This document shows, piece after piece, positions 40,562-49,006 of a stretch of 64,000 nt of DNA. A program made the position numbers and the translations under genes. Numbering within the stretch: the first letter of the stretch is position 1; the number at the start of each line of letters is the position of its first letter. The notes beneath the pieces are model-generated. The model did not search any database. It was not told the origin of the DNA and saw only the letters and a program-made list of their open reading frames with translations. The DNA is from Lachnospiraceae bacterium (GTDB lineage: Bacteria > Bacillota > Clostridia > Lachnospirales > Lachnospiraceae): positions 141,618 through 205,617 of the forward strand of contig SVEL01000004.1 of assembly GCA_015057425.1 (NCBI GenBank). Direction: 5' to 3'.

Positions 40562-41686
40562 TTAGAATCTTTCGTAACGCTCTCCCTTTTCTGTTACGAT
40601 AAGAATTTCGCCATTTTCACCTACATATCTTGAATTGGATCTGATAGTATCTCTACTTTCTACGATACAATTCTCAATGTAAGAATTATCTCCGATATAT
40701 ACATTGTTCAAGATAATAGAATTCTTGATTACACAGTTATTACCGATGTAGGCTTTCTTAAACAATACTGAATTCTCAACCTGTCCGTTTATGATACAAC
40801 CGCTTGAAATAAGACTGTTCTTAATGTTTGCACCAGGGTTGTACTTCGCAGGCGGAAAATCATCTACCTTTGAATAAATATCAGGATACTGTTTGAAGAA
40901 GAAATTTCTGACATCCGGCTTAAGGAAGTCCATATTGGTATCAAAGTATGATTCTACTGTTGAAATATTGTTCCAATATCCTTCATGCTTATAAACCTGA
41001 ATCTTCTTTACATTCTTGTATCTGATAAGAATATCATTAACTATGTCGTATCTGTCCTCTGCCGCACACTTCTCAATTAATTCAATAAGAAGTCTTCTTC
41101 TGAGAACATATATACCCATAGAAACTGTACTGCTTTCTGATTCCATAGGCTTTTCAACAAAATCTGTTATTCTTCCTGTTTCGTCAGTCTTTACAACGCC
41201 AAATCTTGAAACATCAGTTCCTTCCGGCATATCCTTACATACAACCGTAATATCGGCCTTGTTTTCGATATGTGCTTCAAGAACTTTGTTGTAATCCATC
41301 TTATAAACGCCGTCACCCGCTGCAATAATTACATATGGTTCATGGCTGTTCTTAAGATAACTGATATTCTGAGCTATGGAATCTGCCGTACCTCTGTACC
41401 AGAATCCGTTCTCAGCTGTAATAGATGGTGTGAATACATACAAGCCACCCTGCTTTCTACCGAAATCCCACCATTTTGATGAACTCAAATGCTCATTAAG
41501 GGATTTTGCATTGTACTGTGTAAGTACTGCCACCTTCTGAATGTGTGAATTTGTCATATTGCTTAAGGCGAAATCAATAGCTCTGTAGCTACCTGCCACA
41601 GGCATGGCTGCTATGGCTCTTTTGTATGAAAGCTCCTTCATCTTGTTGTTGTTTCCGCCAGCTAAAATAATACCTATCGCTCTCAT
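40562..41686 (-). CDS. glgD: Glucose-1-phosphate adenylyltransferase regulatory subunit GlgD
   Basis: 374 residues: a nucleotidyltransferase fold plus a left-handed beta-helix. The nucleotide-binding loop is degenerate (LAGGNNNKMKELSYKR instead of GGxGxRLxxLT), so it is the non-catalytic GlgD partner. It overlaps glgC by one base (TAATG), fitting a hetero-oligomer. It supports ADP-glucose synthesis for glycogen. Confidence 0.93.
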   Translation of the reverse strand: MRAIGIILAGGNNNKMKELSYKRAIAAMPVAGSYRAIDFALSNMTNSHIQKVAVLTQYNAKSLNEHLSSSKWWDFGRKQGGLYVFTPSITAENGFWYRGTADSIAQNISYLKNSHEPYVIIAAGDGVYKMDYNKVLEAHIENKADITVVCKDMPEGTDVSRFGVVKTDETGRITDFVEKPMESESSTVSMGIYVLRRRLLIELIEKCAAEDRYDIVNDILIRYKNVKKIQVYKHEGYWNNISTVESYFDTNMDFLKPDVRNFFFKQYPDIYSKVDDFPPAKYNPGANIKNSLISSGCIINGQVENSVLFKKAYIGNNCVIKNSIILNNVYIGDNSYIENCIVESRDTIRSNSRYVGENGEILIVTEKGERYERF

Positions 41687-42957
41687 TACATATCACCTGC
41701 CTTAATAATATATTCACCACTTGCAAGTACACCGTCAGGATAATCTCCTGCTTCTGTAATACCTGAAATAGCTGTATTTTTACCAATCTTAACATTCTTA
41801 GGAATGTATGAATTTTCACCAATTGTTGCAAGACCAAATCCGTAAATCTTGTCATTGAGCTTACTTGGTGCTTCTTCGCCAATACCAATCTCAGCACCAT
41901 CATCAACTGTAACGTTTTCAGCAATAATTGCCTTATTAACCTTACATCCGGAACCGATTACAGTACCCTTCATAATGATAGAATCGCGAACTTCTGCTCC
42001 TTCGCCGATAATAACTCCGGCACCAATAACAGAATTGTAAACCTTACCGTAGATTTCCGTACCTTCACTGATAATACATCTGTCTACTACAGAATTTTCT
42101 GATAAATACTGTGGTGGAAGAGTATCACTCTTTGTGTAAATTCTCCAGAATTCTTCGTAAAGATTAAATACCGGAATAATATCGATAAGTTCCATATTTG
42201 CTTCCCAATATGAACCTAATGTTCCTACATCCTTCCAATATCCGCTATACTCATATGCAAATATTCTCTCACCCTTTTCATGGCAATAAGGAATAATATG
42301 CTTACCAAAGTCACAATTACTTTGGTCTTTAAGCTTAATAAGAGACTCTTTAAGCGACTTCCAGCTGAATATGTAGATACCCATTGATGCAAGATTACTT
42401 CTTGGATTTGCAGGTTTCTCTTCGAAATCTGTAATTCTTCCGTCTCCGTCTGCGATAAGAATACCGAATCTGCTTGCCTCTTCCATAGGAACTTTCATGG
42501 CCGCTATAGTAACATCAGCATTATTTGCCTTGTGGTAATCAAGCATAATCTCATAATCCATCTTATAAATATGGTCACCTGATAAAATCAACACATACTC
42601 AGGATTATACTGTTCCATATATTCAAGGTTCTGATATATAGCATTTGCCGTACCTGTATACCATTCACTGTTGGCACTCTTCTCGTATGGTGGAAGTACC
42701 GAAACACCACCTACGTTTCTATCCAAGTCCCAAGGAATACCGATTCCTATGTGTGAATTAAGTCTGAGTGGCTGATACTGTGTAAGAACACCTACTGTAT
42801 CTACGCCTGAATTGATGCAGTTACTAAGTGGGAAGTCGATAATTCTGTACTTTCCGCCAAATGAAACTGCCGGTTTAGCTACCTTTGATGTAAGAACACC
42901 AAGACGGCTACCTTGTCCTCCTGCCAATAACATGGCTATCATTTCTTTTTTTATCAC
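41686..42957 (-). CDS. glgC: Glucose-1-phosphate adenylyltransferase GlgC
   Basis: 423 residues with intact [14 protein letters not shown] and [15 protein letters not shown]. It starts at a GTG at 42957, four bases after GAGGTGA. It converts glucose 1-phosphate and ATP to ADP-glucose, the committed step of glycogen synthesis. It lies divergent to murC. Confidence 0.95.
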   Translation of the reverse strand: MIKKEMIAMLLAGGQGSRLGVLTSKVAKPAVSFGGKYRIIDFPLSNCINSGVDTVGVLTQYQPLRLNSHIGIGIPWDLDRNVGGVSVLPPYEKSANSEWYTGTANAIYQNLEYMEQYNPEYVLILSGDHIYKMDYEIMLDYHKANNADVTIAAMKVPMEEASRFGILIADGDGRITDFEEKPANPRSNLASMGIYIFSWKSLKESLIKLKDQSNCDFGKHIIPYCHEKGERIFAYEYSGYWKDVGTLGSYWEANMELIDIIPVFNLYEEFWRIYTKSDTLPPQYLSENSVVDRCIISEGTEIYGKVYNSVIGAGVIIGEGAEVRDSIIMKGTVIGSGCKVNKAIIAENVTVDDGAEIGIGEEAPSKLNDKIYGFGLATIGENSYIPKNVKIGKNTAISGITEAGDYPDGVLASGEYIIKAGDM

Positions 42958-43052
42958 GTTATCACCTCGCTGTAAATTTTAAAAAAGTACCCAAAGCAGG
43001 CTTTAGTGTGCACCCTTCTCACTATATCACAGCCTACTAAAATGTTATGTTT

Positions 43053-43081
43053 ATTATATCACAATCTTTCTGTTTAGTGAA
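43053..43081 (-). promoter_or_regulatory. Promoter for glgC-glgD
   Basis: TTCACT (43076-43081 as complement), a 17-base spacer and TATAAT (43053-43058 as complement), with about 95 bases of leader. Confidence 0.6.
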
Positions 43082-43159
43082 GTAATTTTTAATTTTCTTT
43101 GCATTAAAACTGTCTTTTTTCTAAATTTATGCATACAAATCGTAAAATTATCAAACAAA

Positions 43160-43188
43160 TTGCATTTTTATCATTGCTACTGTATAAT
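43160..43188 (+). promoter_or_regulatory. Candidate promoter for murC
   Basis: TTGCAT (43160-43165), a 17-base spacer and TATAAT (43183-43188). A further TATAAT at 43223 lacks a clear -35. Confidence 0.5.
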
Positions 43189-43266
43189 TGTAACAGAGTT
43201 AAAATTACTGCACATATTGTAATATAATGATTTTTCGATTTTCATTTTAACATAAACGGAGGTTCT

Positions 43267-44658
43267 ATGAAACAAACAAATATTGACAACTTTGACTTAA
43301 GTAATGTTAAAAAAATACACTTCATGGGCATCGGCGGCATAAGTATGAGCGGTCTTGCAGAAATCGTCATCACAAGAGGGTTTCTTGTGTCAGGTTCAGA
43401 TTCACACAAGTCTGCCATAACAGAGAGATTGTCCAACATGGGGGCTGATATATCTTATGAGCAGGTTGCCGAAAATATTACAGATGATATCGATCTTGTA
43501 GTTTATACTGCTGCCATCCATCCGGACAACCCGGAATTTGCAGCGGCTGTCTCAAAAAATATACCTGTTATGGTCAGAGCAGACTTTTTGGGATATATAA
43601 TGAAGCAATACAAAACTGCCATTGCCGTATCAGGTACTCACGGTAAAACCACCGTTACTTCCATGGTTTCCCATATTCTTCTTGCTGCAGAGACAGACCC
43701 AACTATTATGGTAGGCGGAATTCTTCCTGCCATAAATGGTAACATCCGTATCGGAAAGGCTGAAACATTTGTAACTGAAGCCTGCGAATATACCAACAGT
43801 TTCCTTTCTTTCTTTCCAACTATGGAGATTATCCTTAATGTTGCTGAAGATCATATGGATTTCTTTAAAGACCTTGATGATATCCGCAACAGCTTCAGAA
43901 GATTTGCGGAAATTCTTCCTGAACACGGAACGTTAATCATAAACGGTGATATCGAAAATCATCAATATTTTTATAATAATCTTCCATGTAAGGTTATTAC
44001 ATTCGGGCACGATTCATCCAATACTTTATCTGCTCAGAATATCACTTATGATGATTTTGCAAGAGGCTCATTTGACCTTATTTATAAAGGCGAAATCATA
44101 GATAGAATAAAGCTTTCCGTACCGGGCGAACACAATGTATACAATTCCCTTTCTGCTATAGCTGCAGGTATGGAACTTGGTATTTCTCTTCCTATTATAA
44201 AGAAAGGACTTGAAAGTTTTACCGGAACAGACCGCAGACTGCAAATCAAAGGCGAATTTGACGGAATAACAGTTATCGATGATTACGCTCATCATCCTGA
44301 TGAAATTAAAACCACTTTGGACACAATAGGCAAGTATCCTCGAAGAAAAATGTGGTGCATTTTCCAGCCTCACACATTTACAAGAACCAAGGCATTTATG
44401 AAGGAGTTTGCAGAAACTCTTTCCCACGCAGACAATATCATTCTCGCTGAAATATATCCGGCAAGAGAAACTGATAATCTTGGAATTTCTTCCCAAACAC
44501 TTCAGGAAGAAATCAAAGCACTTGGTAAGGAATGTTACTACTTCCCTACATTTGAAGAGATAGAAAATTTTATTAAAAAAAGTTGTTCACAAGGTGATAT
44601 AGTTCTTACTATGGGTGCCGGAGATGTTGTAAATATTGGAGAAAACCTTCTTAAATAA
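43267..44658 (+). CDS. murC: UDP-N-acetylmuramate--L-alanine ligase
   Basis: 463 residues. The N-terminal Rossmann loop (FMGIGGISMSGLA), the ATP-binding GTHGKTT at 123-129 and the C-terminal DDYAHHPDEI are all present. It adds the first amino acid to the peptidoglycan stem in the cytoplasm. CGGAGG precedes the ATG. It lies upstream of a DnaA-box cluster. Confidence 0.96.
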   Translation: MKQTNIDNFDLSNVKKIHFMGIGGISMSGLAEIVITRGFLVSGSDSHKSAITERLSNMGADISYEQVAENITDDIDLVVYTAAIHPDNPEFAAAVSKNIPVMVRADFLGYIMKQYKTAIAVSGTHGKTTVTSMVSHILLAAETDPTIMVGGILPAINGNIRIGKAETFVTEACEYTNSFLSFFPTMEIILNVAEDHMDFFKDLDDIRNSFRRFAEILPEHGTLIINGDIENHQYFYNNLPCKVITFGHDSSNTLSAQNITYDDFARGSFDLIYKGEIIDRIKLSVPGEHNVYNSLSAIAAGMELGISLPIIKKGLESFTGTDRRLQIKGEFDGITVIDDYAHHPDEIKTTLDTIGKYPRRKMWCIFQPHTFTRTKAFMKEFAETLSHADNIILAEIYPARETDNLGISSQTLQEEIKALGKECYYFPTFEEIENFIKKSCSQGDIVLTMGAGDVVNIGENLLK

Positions 44659-44663
44659 ATCAG

Positions 44664-44833
44664 TTATCCACTTATCCACAATTTTATGGCCTTTTAGGGC
44701 TATCAAAATTGTGGATTACTTTTTTAGAAGTTTCCGACAAAAATCCACATTTTTCAAGGGCTGTTTTTATCCCAAAACCGTTATCCACGTTTTCCACATT
44801 TTCCACATTTTTTTGCAAAAAAACTGTGGATAA
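44664..44833. promoter_or_regulatory. Cluster of about eight DnaA boxes
   Basis: Perfect TTATCCACA at 44672-44680 and, inverted, at 44825-44833. Two relaxed-consensus boxes TTTTCCACA at 44790-44798 and 44799-44807. Near matches: TTATCCACT (44664), TTATCCACG (44781), AAATCCACA (44741) and an inverted TAATCCACA (44710-44718). This is eight boxes in 170 bp, directly upstream of the dnaD promoter. DnaA control of the replication-initiation genes, or DnaA titration, is the likely role. Confidence 0.8.
44676..44725 (+). terminator. murC terminator within the DnaA-box cluster
   Basis: CCACAATTTT (44676-44685) pairs with AAAATTGTGG (about 44705-44714), with an inner GCC/GGC stem, and is followed by a T-run at 44720-44725. 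Its arms overlap two DnaA boxes. Confidence 0.7.
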
Positions 44834-44841
44834 AATTGCTG

Positions 44842-44870
44842 TTTAACTTTTTTTATTTATATGTTATAGT
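44842..44870 (+). promoter_or_regulatory. Promoter for dnaD-dnaC
   Basis: TTTAAC (44842-44847), a 17-base spacer and TATAGT (44865-44870). A perfect DnaA box ends 8 bases upstream of the -35. Confidence 0.6.
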
Positions 44871-44911
44871 TTTCAATGCGATGATTTTACATCATTGGGA
44901 TTGGAGAAGTT

Positions 44912-46036
44912 ATGGGTAACATTAAGTTAGAAAAAGCAGGAAATCAGAGCATTACAACGATTTCCAATTATTTTATAGATGAGTATATGCCTCACGCAAA
45001 CGGCGAGTTTATCAAGATTTATATCTATCTCTTGAGAATCGCCGAAAACCCTATCGGCGAATTTTCTTTAAGCACTATCGCCGATATTTTCAACCACACT
45101 GAAGCTGATGTTATGCGTGCGTTGAGATATTGGGAAAAGTTGGGGCTTCTTTCTATTTCTTATGATGAATTTAAGACATTATCTTCCATTAAATTGGAAG
45201 ATATATCTGCCAAACAGCCTACACTTATAGATTCCTTCATAATGATGCCTCCTGTTTCGGTTACAACTGATAACGTGGCAGCAAAGAAGGAAGTTAAGGA
45301 CAGCAGAGATACTAAAGAATCAGTCAAAGAAGTTAAAGAAATCAAGGAAGTTAAGAAAGCTAAGATTGAATTTACTCCTGAAAAGTTGGACGAGCTTACA
45401 TCCAACGAAGATATTAAAGAATTATTATACATAATCCAGACATATTTAGGCAAAACATTAAGTCCTACAGATACAAATACCATACTTTACTTCTATGATT
45501 CTTTGGGCTTTTCAACAGAGCTTATTGAATATCTTATAGAATATTGTGTATCAAATAACCATAAGTCAATGCGTTATATAGAAACAGTCGCTTTATCTTG
45601 GAAGGATGAAGGCATCACTGATGTAAAGAGCGCCAAGGAACATACAAGTTCTCACTCCAATATCTACTATTCTATATTGAAGACTTTTGGTATCAGTGGC
45701 AGAAATGTTGCTGAGGCTGAAAAGGAATATATCAAGAAATGGACTGACGAATACAACTTTTCTCTTGATATTATTCTCAATGCATGTAACAGAACTATTT
45801 CAGCAATTCACCAGCCAAGCTTCCAGTATGCGGATTCCATCCTTAAGGGCTGGAAGTCTTCCGGTGTTCACACTATGGAAGACATCGAAGCATCAGACAA
45901 GCTTTATGTTAATACCAAGAAGAAGGCTACACCCGTATCCGTTCCTATCGGAAAGCAGAAGCCGGTTTATTCTAACTTTTCACAGCGTTCTTATGATTAC
46001 AGTGAACTCGAACGCGATTTACTTAAACGCAAGTAA
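44912..46036 (+). CDS. dnaD: DnaD/DnaB-like replication initiation protein
   Basis: 374 residues: an N-terminal winged helix (FSLSTIADIFNHTEADVMRALRYWEKLGLL), a Lys/Glu-rich linker (about 125-165) and two DnaD-like C-terminal domains, each with the aromatic/Trp pattern (MRYIETVALSWKDEGI near 215; FQYADSILKGWKSSGV near 305). Relatives remodel oriC DNA and help load DnaB helicase. TTGGAG precedes the ATG. It forms an operon with the loader gene behind the DnaA-box cluster. Confidence 0.88.
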   Translation: MGNIKLEKAGNQSITTISNYFIDEYMPHANGEFIKIYIYLLRIAENPIGEFSLSTIADIFNHTEADVMRALRYWEKLGLLSISYDEFKTLSSIKLEDISAKQPTLIDSFIMMPPVSVTTDNVAAKKEVKDSRDTKESVKEVKEIKEVKKAKIEFTPEKLDELTSNEDIKELLYIIQTYLGKTLSPTDTNTILYFYDSLGFSTELIEYLIEYCVSNNHKSMRYIETVALSWKDEGITDVKSAKEHTSSHSNIYYSILKTFGISGRNVAEAEKEYIKKWTDEYNFSLDIILNACNRTISAIHQPSFQYADSILKGWKSSGVHTMEDIEASDKLYVNTKKKATPVSVPIGKQKPVYSNFSQRSYDYSELERDLLKRK

Positions 46037-46071
46037 TATTTAATGTAATATTTTAATAGGAGATAACCACC

Positions 46072-47070
46072 TTGAAACTTACTAATTCACAGTACAACTT
46101 AATAATGAACGAATATTCCGAACAGCGTTTTCAGAATTCATATCAGTTAGACCTTCGCACCGATGAAGTGTATGCTACGCTTCCGCGAATTAAAGAGATT
46201 AACGATACCATCAGTTCACTTTCCATAAGCTGTGCAAGGATGGTTATAGGCAAATCCAAAGAGGAAAGTTCCTATCTTAAAGCTAAACTTATATCAGATA
46301 TAGAATCGCTTTCAAGAGAGAAGTCATTTATTCTGACATCCCACGGTTATCCGGCAGACTATCTGGAATTACAGTATAACTGTCCTGATTGCAAGGATAC
46401 CGGATATACAGAAGGAAAGCAGTGCCAATGCCTTAAGAACAGGATAATCAAGGAACTGTACCAACAGTCCAACATCGCTGATACTCTCGAAAAAGAAAAT
46501 TTCAATACATTTTCTACAGAATATTACAACAAAACAGTCAAAGACCCTATTCTCGACTGCACACCATATGAAAATATCTGCTCCGTCCTTAATACTTGCC
46601 GTGATTTTGTACATACTTTTGATGAGCAGTATAACAATCTGTATATCTATGGCGAGGTCGGTGTAGGTAAGACATTTTTGACTAACTGTATAGCCAACGA
46701 GCTTATCGCTTCGGGTCATTCGGTTATATATCTTCCTGCAATTAAGCTTTTCGACTTGCTCTCCGAAGAAAGATTTAACAAATCCGATGATTTCTCAGAG
46801 CAGGCAGGAATATCATCTTATTTATATGATTGCGATTTACTTATTATAGATGACTTAGGAACTGAGCTAATCAATTCCTTTACCACTTCTGAACTTTTTA
46901 ACTGCATCAATGAAAGAAATCTCTTGAGAAAATCAACAGTTATTTCAAGTAATCTTTCTCTCATTCAGTTGAAGGATATATATGCGGAGAGAATATTCTC
47001 CAGATTAACTACTTTTACAATTTTGAAAGTTATCGGTGATGATTTACGTCTAAAGATTTCATTAACTTAA
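46072..47070 (+). CDS. DnaC/DnaI-type helicase loader ATPase
   Basis: 332 residues from a TTG start (AGGAG upstream). A zinc-type cluster (Cys104, 107, 118, 120), Walker A GEVGVGKT at 194-201, Walker B LLIIDDLGTE near 256-264 and a C-terminal sensor Arg region. It loads replicative helicase in Firmicutes. It is cotranscribed with dnaD. Confidence 0.9.
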   Translation: MKLTNSQYNLIMNEYSEQRFQNSYQLDLRTDEVYATLPRIKEINDTISSLSISCARMVIGKSKEESSYLKAKLISDIESLSREKSFILTSHGYPADYLELQYNCPDCKDTGYTEGKQCQCLKNRIIKELYQQSNIADTLEKENFNTFSTEYYNKTVKDPILDCTPYENICSVLNTCRDFVHTFDEQYNNLYIYGEVGVGKTFLTNCIANELIASGHSVIYLPAIKLFDLLSEERFNKSDDFSEQAGISSYLYDCDLLIIDDLGTELINSFTTSELFNCINERNLLRKSTVISSNLSLIQLKDIYAERIFSRLTTFTILKVIGDDLRLKISLT

Positions 47071-47080
47071 TGACTTTGCC

Positions 47081-47109
47081 TTGACTTAATTCTTTGTTGA
47101 TGATATAAA
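47081..47109 (+). promoter_or_regulatory. Promoter for prs
   Basis: TTGACT (47081-47086), a 17-base spacer and TATAAA (47104-47109), about 40 bases before the start codon. Confidence 0.75.
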
Positions 47110-47149
47110 ATGTGTGTACAATTAACAAAATTTTACGGAGGATACTCTT

Positions 47150-48331
47150 ATGCCAAACGATTTTATTCACTTAGATTCTATGCCTGTTAGTCCTTTGGGT
47201 ATTATAGCTCTTGAAAGCAGTAAAGGATTAGGCGCAAGAGTCGACGACTACATCACAAGCTGGAGAAAGCAAAGGGTTGAAAACGACCCTCATGCAGCAG
47301 CATTACCGGGATATGAACATGAAACTTACTTAGTAAATGCAAAAACTCCACGTTTTGGTTCAGGTGAAGCCAAAGGTATTATTAGTGAAACTGTAAGAGG
47401 TAAGGACTTATATTTCCTTGTAGATGTGACAAACTATAACATTACTTATTCTGTATCAGGACATGAAAATCACATGTCACCTGATGATCACTACCAGGAT
47501 CTTAAGAGACTTATCGCAGCTGCCGGTGGTAAGGCACGCCGTATAACAGTTATTATGCCTTTCTTATATGAAAGCAGACAGCATAAGAGAACATCCCGCG
47601 AATCATTAGATTGCGCTCTTGCTCTTCAGGAGCTTACATCTATGGGTGTTGACAACATTATTACATTTGACGCTCATGACCCAAGAGTTCAGAACGCTAT
47701 TCCTCTTCACGGATTTGAAACAGTTCCTGCTTCATACCAGTTTATGAAAGGACTTCTCCGCAGAGAAAAAGACCTTAAGATTGATGCTGATCACCTTATG
47801 ATTATCAGCCCTGATGAAGGTGCTACAAGCAGAGCAGTTTACCTTGCAAGTATTCTTGGTGTCGATATGGGTATGTTCTACAAGAGACGTGATTACACAC
47901 AGATTGTAAACGGACGTAATCCTATCGTTGCTCATGAATTCCTTGGTTCTTCAGTAGAAGGCAAAGACGTGCTCATCATTGATGATATGATTTCTTCAGG
48001 TGAAAGTGTACTGGATGTTGCTAAAGAACTTAAGCGCAGAAAAGCAAGAAAAGTATTTGCAGCTGCTACATTTGGTTTATTTACAAACGGTTTTGACAAG
48101 TTTGATGAAGCTTACAATGAAGGCTATCTCAATGGTGTTCTTACAACAAACCTTATCTACCAGACACCTGAGCTTCTTACAAAACCATATTATATAAACT
48201 GTGATATGGCTAAATATGTATCATTAATCATCGATACACTTAACCACGATAATTCAATGAGTGACTTACTTGACCCTGTTGCAAGAATTCACAATGTAGT
48301 TAAGAAGTATAATAACGGTGAAGTTATATAA
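47150..48331 (+). CDS. prs: Ribose-phosphate pyrophosphokinase (long form)
   Basis: 393 residues, about 75 longer than standard Prs, with an extended N-terminus. The PRPP-binding segment VLIIDDMISSGES and the FDAHDPRVQNAIP and PFLYESRQHKRTSRE regions are the expected family motifs. It makes PRPP for nucleotide and histidine synthesis. CGGAGG precedes the ATG. It is followed by a terminator and the 48.6-48.9 kb box array. Confidence 0.9.
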   Translation: MPNDFIHLDSMPVSPLGIIALESSKGLGARVDDYITSWRKQRVENDPHAAALPGYEHETYLVNAKTPRFGSGEAKGIISETVRGKDLYFLVDVTNYNITYSVSGHENHMSPDDHYQDLKRLIAAAGGKARRITVIMPFLYESRQHKRTSRESLDCALALQELTSMGVDNIITFDAHDPRVQNAIPLHGFETVPASYQFMKGLLRREKDLKIDADHLMIISPDEGATSRAVYLASILGVDMGMFYKRRDYTQIVNGRNPIVAHEFLGSSVEGKDVLIIDDMISSGESVLDVAKELKRRKARKVFAAATFGLFTNGFDKFDEAYNEGYLNGVLTTNLIYQTPELLTKPYYINCDMAKYVSLIIDTLNHDNSMSDLLDPVARIHNVVKKYNNGEVI

Positions 48332-48420
48332 GAGTTTAGATAACAAATTTAAATATCAAGAATTTAAGTATTAATAGTGTTAAATAACACAAATTTAAAC
48401 AATACTAGTTTTTAAATAAT

Positions 48421-48474
48421 AAATAGGCTGTTAAAGCAATATCATTTAAGTGAGACTTGCTTTACAGCCTATTT
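48421..48474 (+). terminator. Long-stem hairpin after prs
   Basis: A 19-base arm at 48421-48439 (AAATAGGCTGTTAAAGCAA) pairs with 48457-48474, with one base unpaired. Then TTTGCAATCTC(G/A)CTATTTT occurs twice (48472 and about 48516). The hairpin is a likely terminator or repeat boundary. Confidence 0.65.
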
Positions 48475-48603
48475 GCAATCTCGCTATTTTCAAGCTATTT
48501 TTACAAGCTTATTTTTTTGCAATCTCACTATTTTAAGATTCAGAATTCAAACTTTTAGTCCTGCATAATCTTGAGCATTTCTTTTCTTGAACATTTCATT
48601 CTT

Positions 48604-48872
48604 TTTTATCTATGCAAAAAAAGTTTAAGTACAGCAAAAATTTTTTATAAATTTAGCCTATTTTTTGCTAATTATGTCAACCTATCGTTACTATTTTTGC
48701 TATATAGAAAAAGTTGCTGAAAAGAAACAAAAATATCTTAATTTTTTTTGCTACAAATGAACTTTTTTGAAATAGCAAAAATCTTTATATAAAGTAGACA
48801 TAATTCTAAACATTACGTCTACTTTCTCCGATTTTTTGTTGCTATCGGACTAATTTTTTTATATAGCAAAAA
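48604..48872. repeat. Box array/structured element with TTTTTGCT / AGCAAAAA arms
   Basis: Units of exactly 37 bp start at 48604, 48694, 48745 and 48836 (offsets 0, 90, 141, 232). Right arms AGCAAAAA lie at 48633, 48774 and 48865, and left arms TTTTTGCT at 48694 and 48745; the other left arms are degenerate, and the first reads TTTTATCT. A TTATGTCAAC at 48672 and GTAGACATAA near 48794 could close a stem around the two central units. From 48671 on, the sequence aligns with the 60 kb array with at most one indel. The AAAGTAGAC...GTCTACTTT pair (48791-48825) is a local inverted repeat. No ORF. Confidence 0.85.
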
Positions 48873-48910
48873 ATTCACAAAATCTGATGCTATAAACAAG
48901 CAAAATAAAG

Positions 48911-49006
48911 TCATATACTATGCGCAGCCGGCAACCACCCCATATACAGCGCGTCTGTCACCTCTTCGTAGTAACCACTGTCTTCCCCATAGTACGGCAC
49001 ATCCGT
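48911..49006 (-). pseudogene. Former C-terminal tail of the PBP beyond an in-frame stop
   Basis: The frame of the PBP gene continues for 31 codons after its TAG (49007-49009), again with the tail repeat (TDVPYYGEDSGYYEEVTDALY), up to a TGA at 48911-48913. The TAG sits where sister repeats have ATG. The earlier protein probably ended at 48911. Confidence 0.6.

Noticed and set aside
44664..44833. Chromosomal origin oriC
   Set aside because: DnaA boxes are many, but dnaA/dnaN/rpmH are absent and the cluster lies between murC and dnaD; promoter control or titration is simpler.
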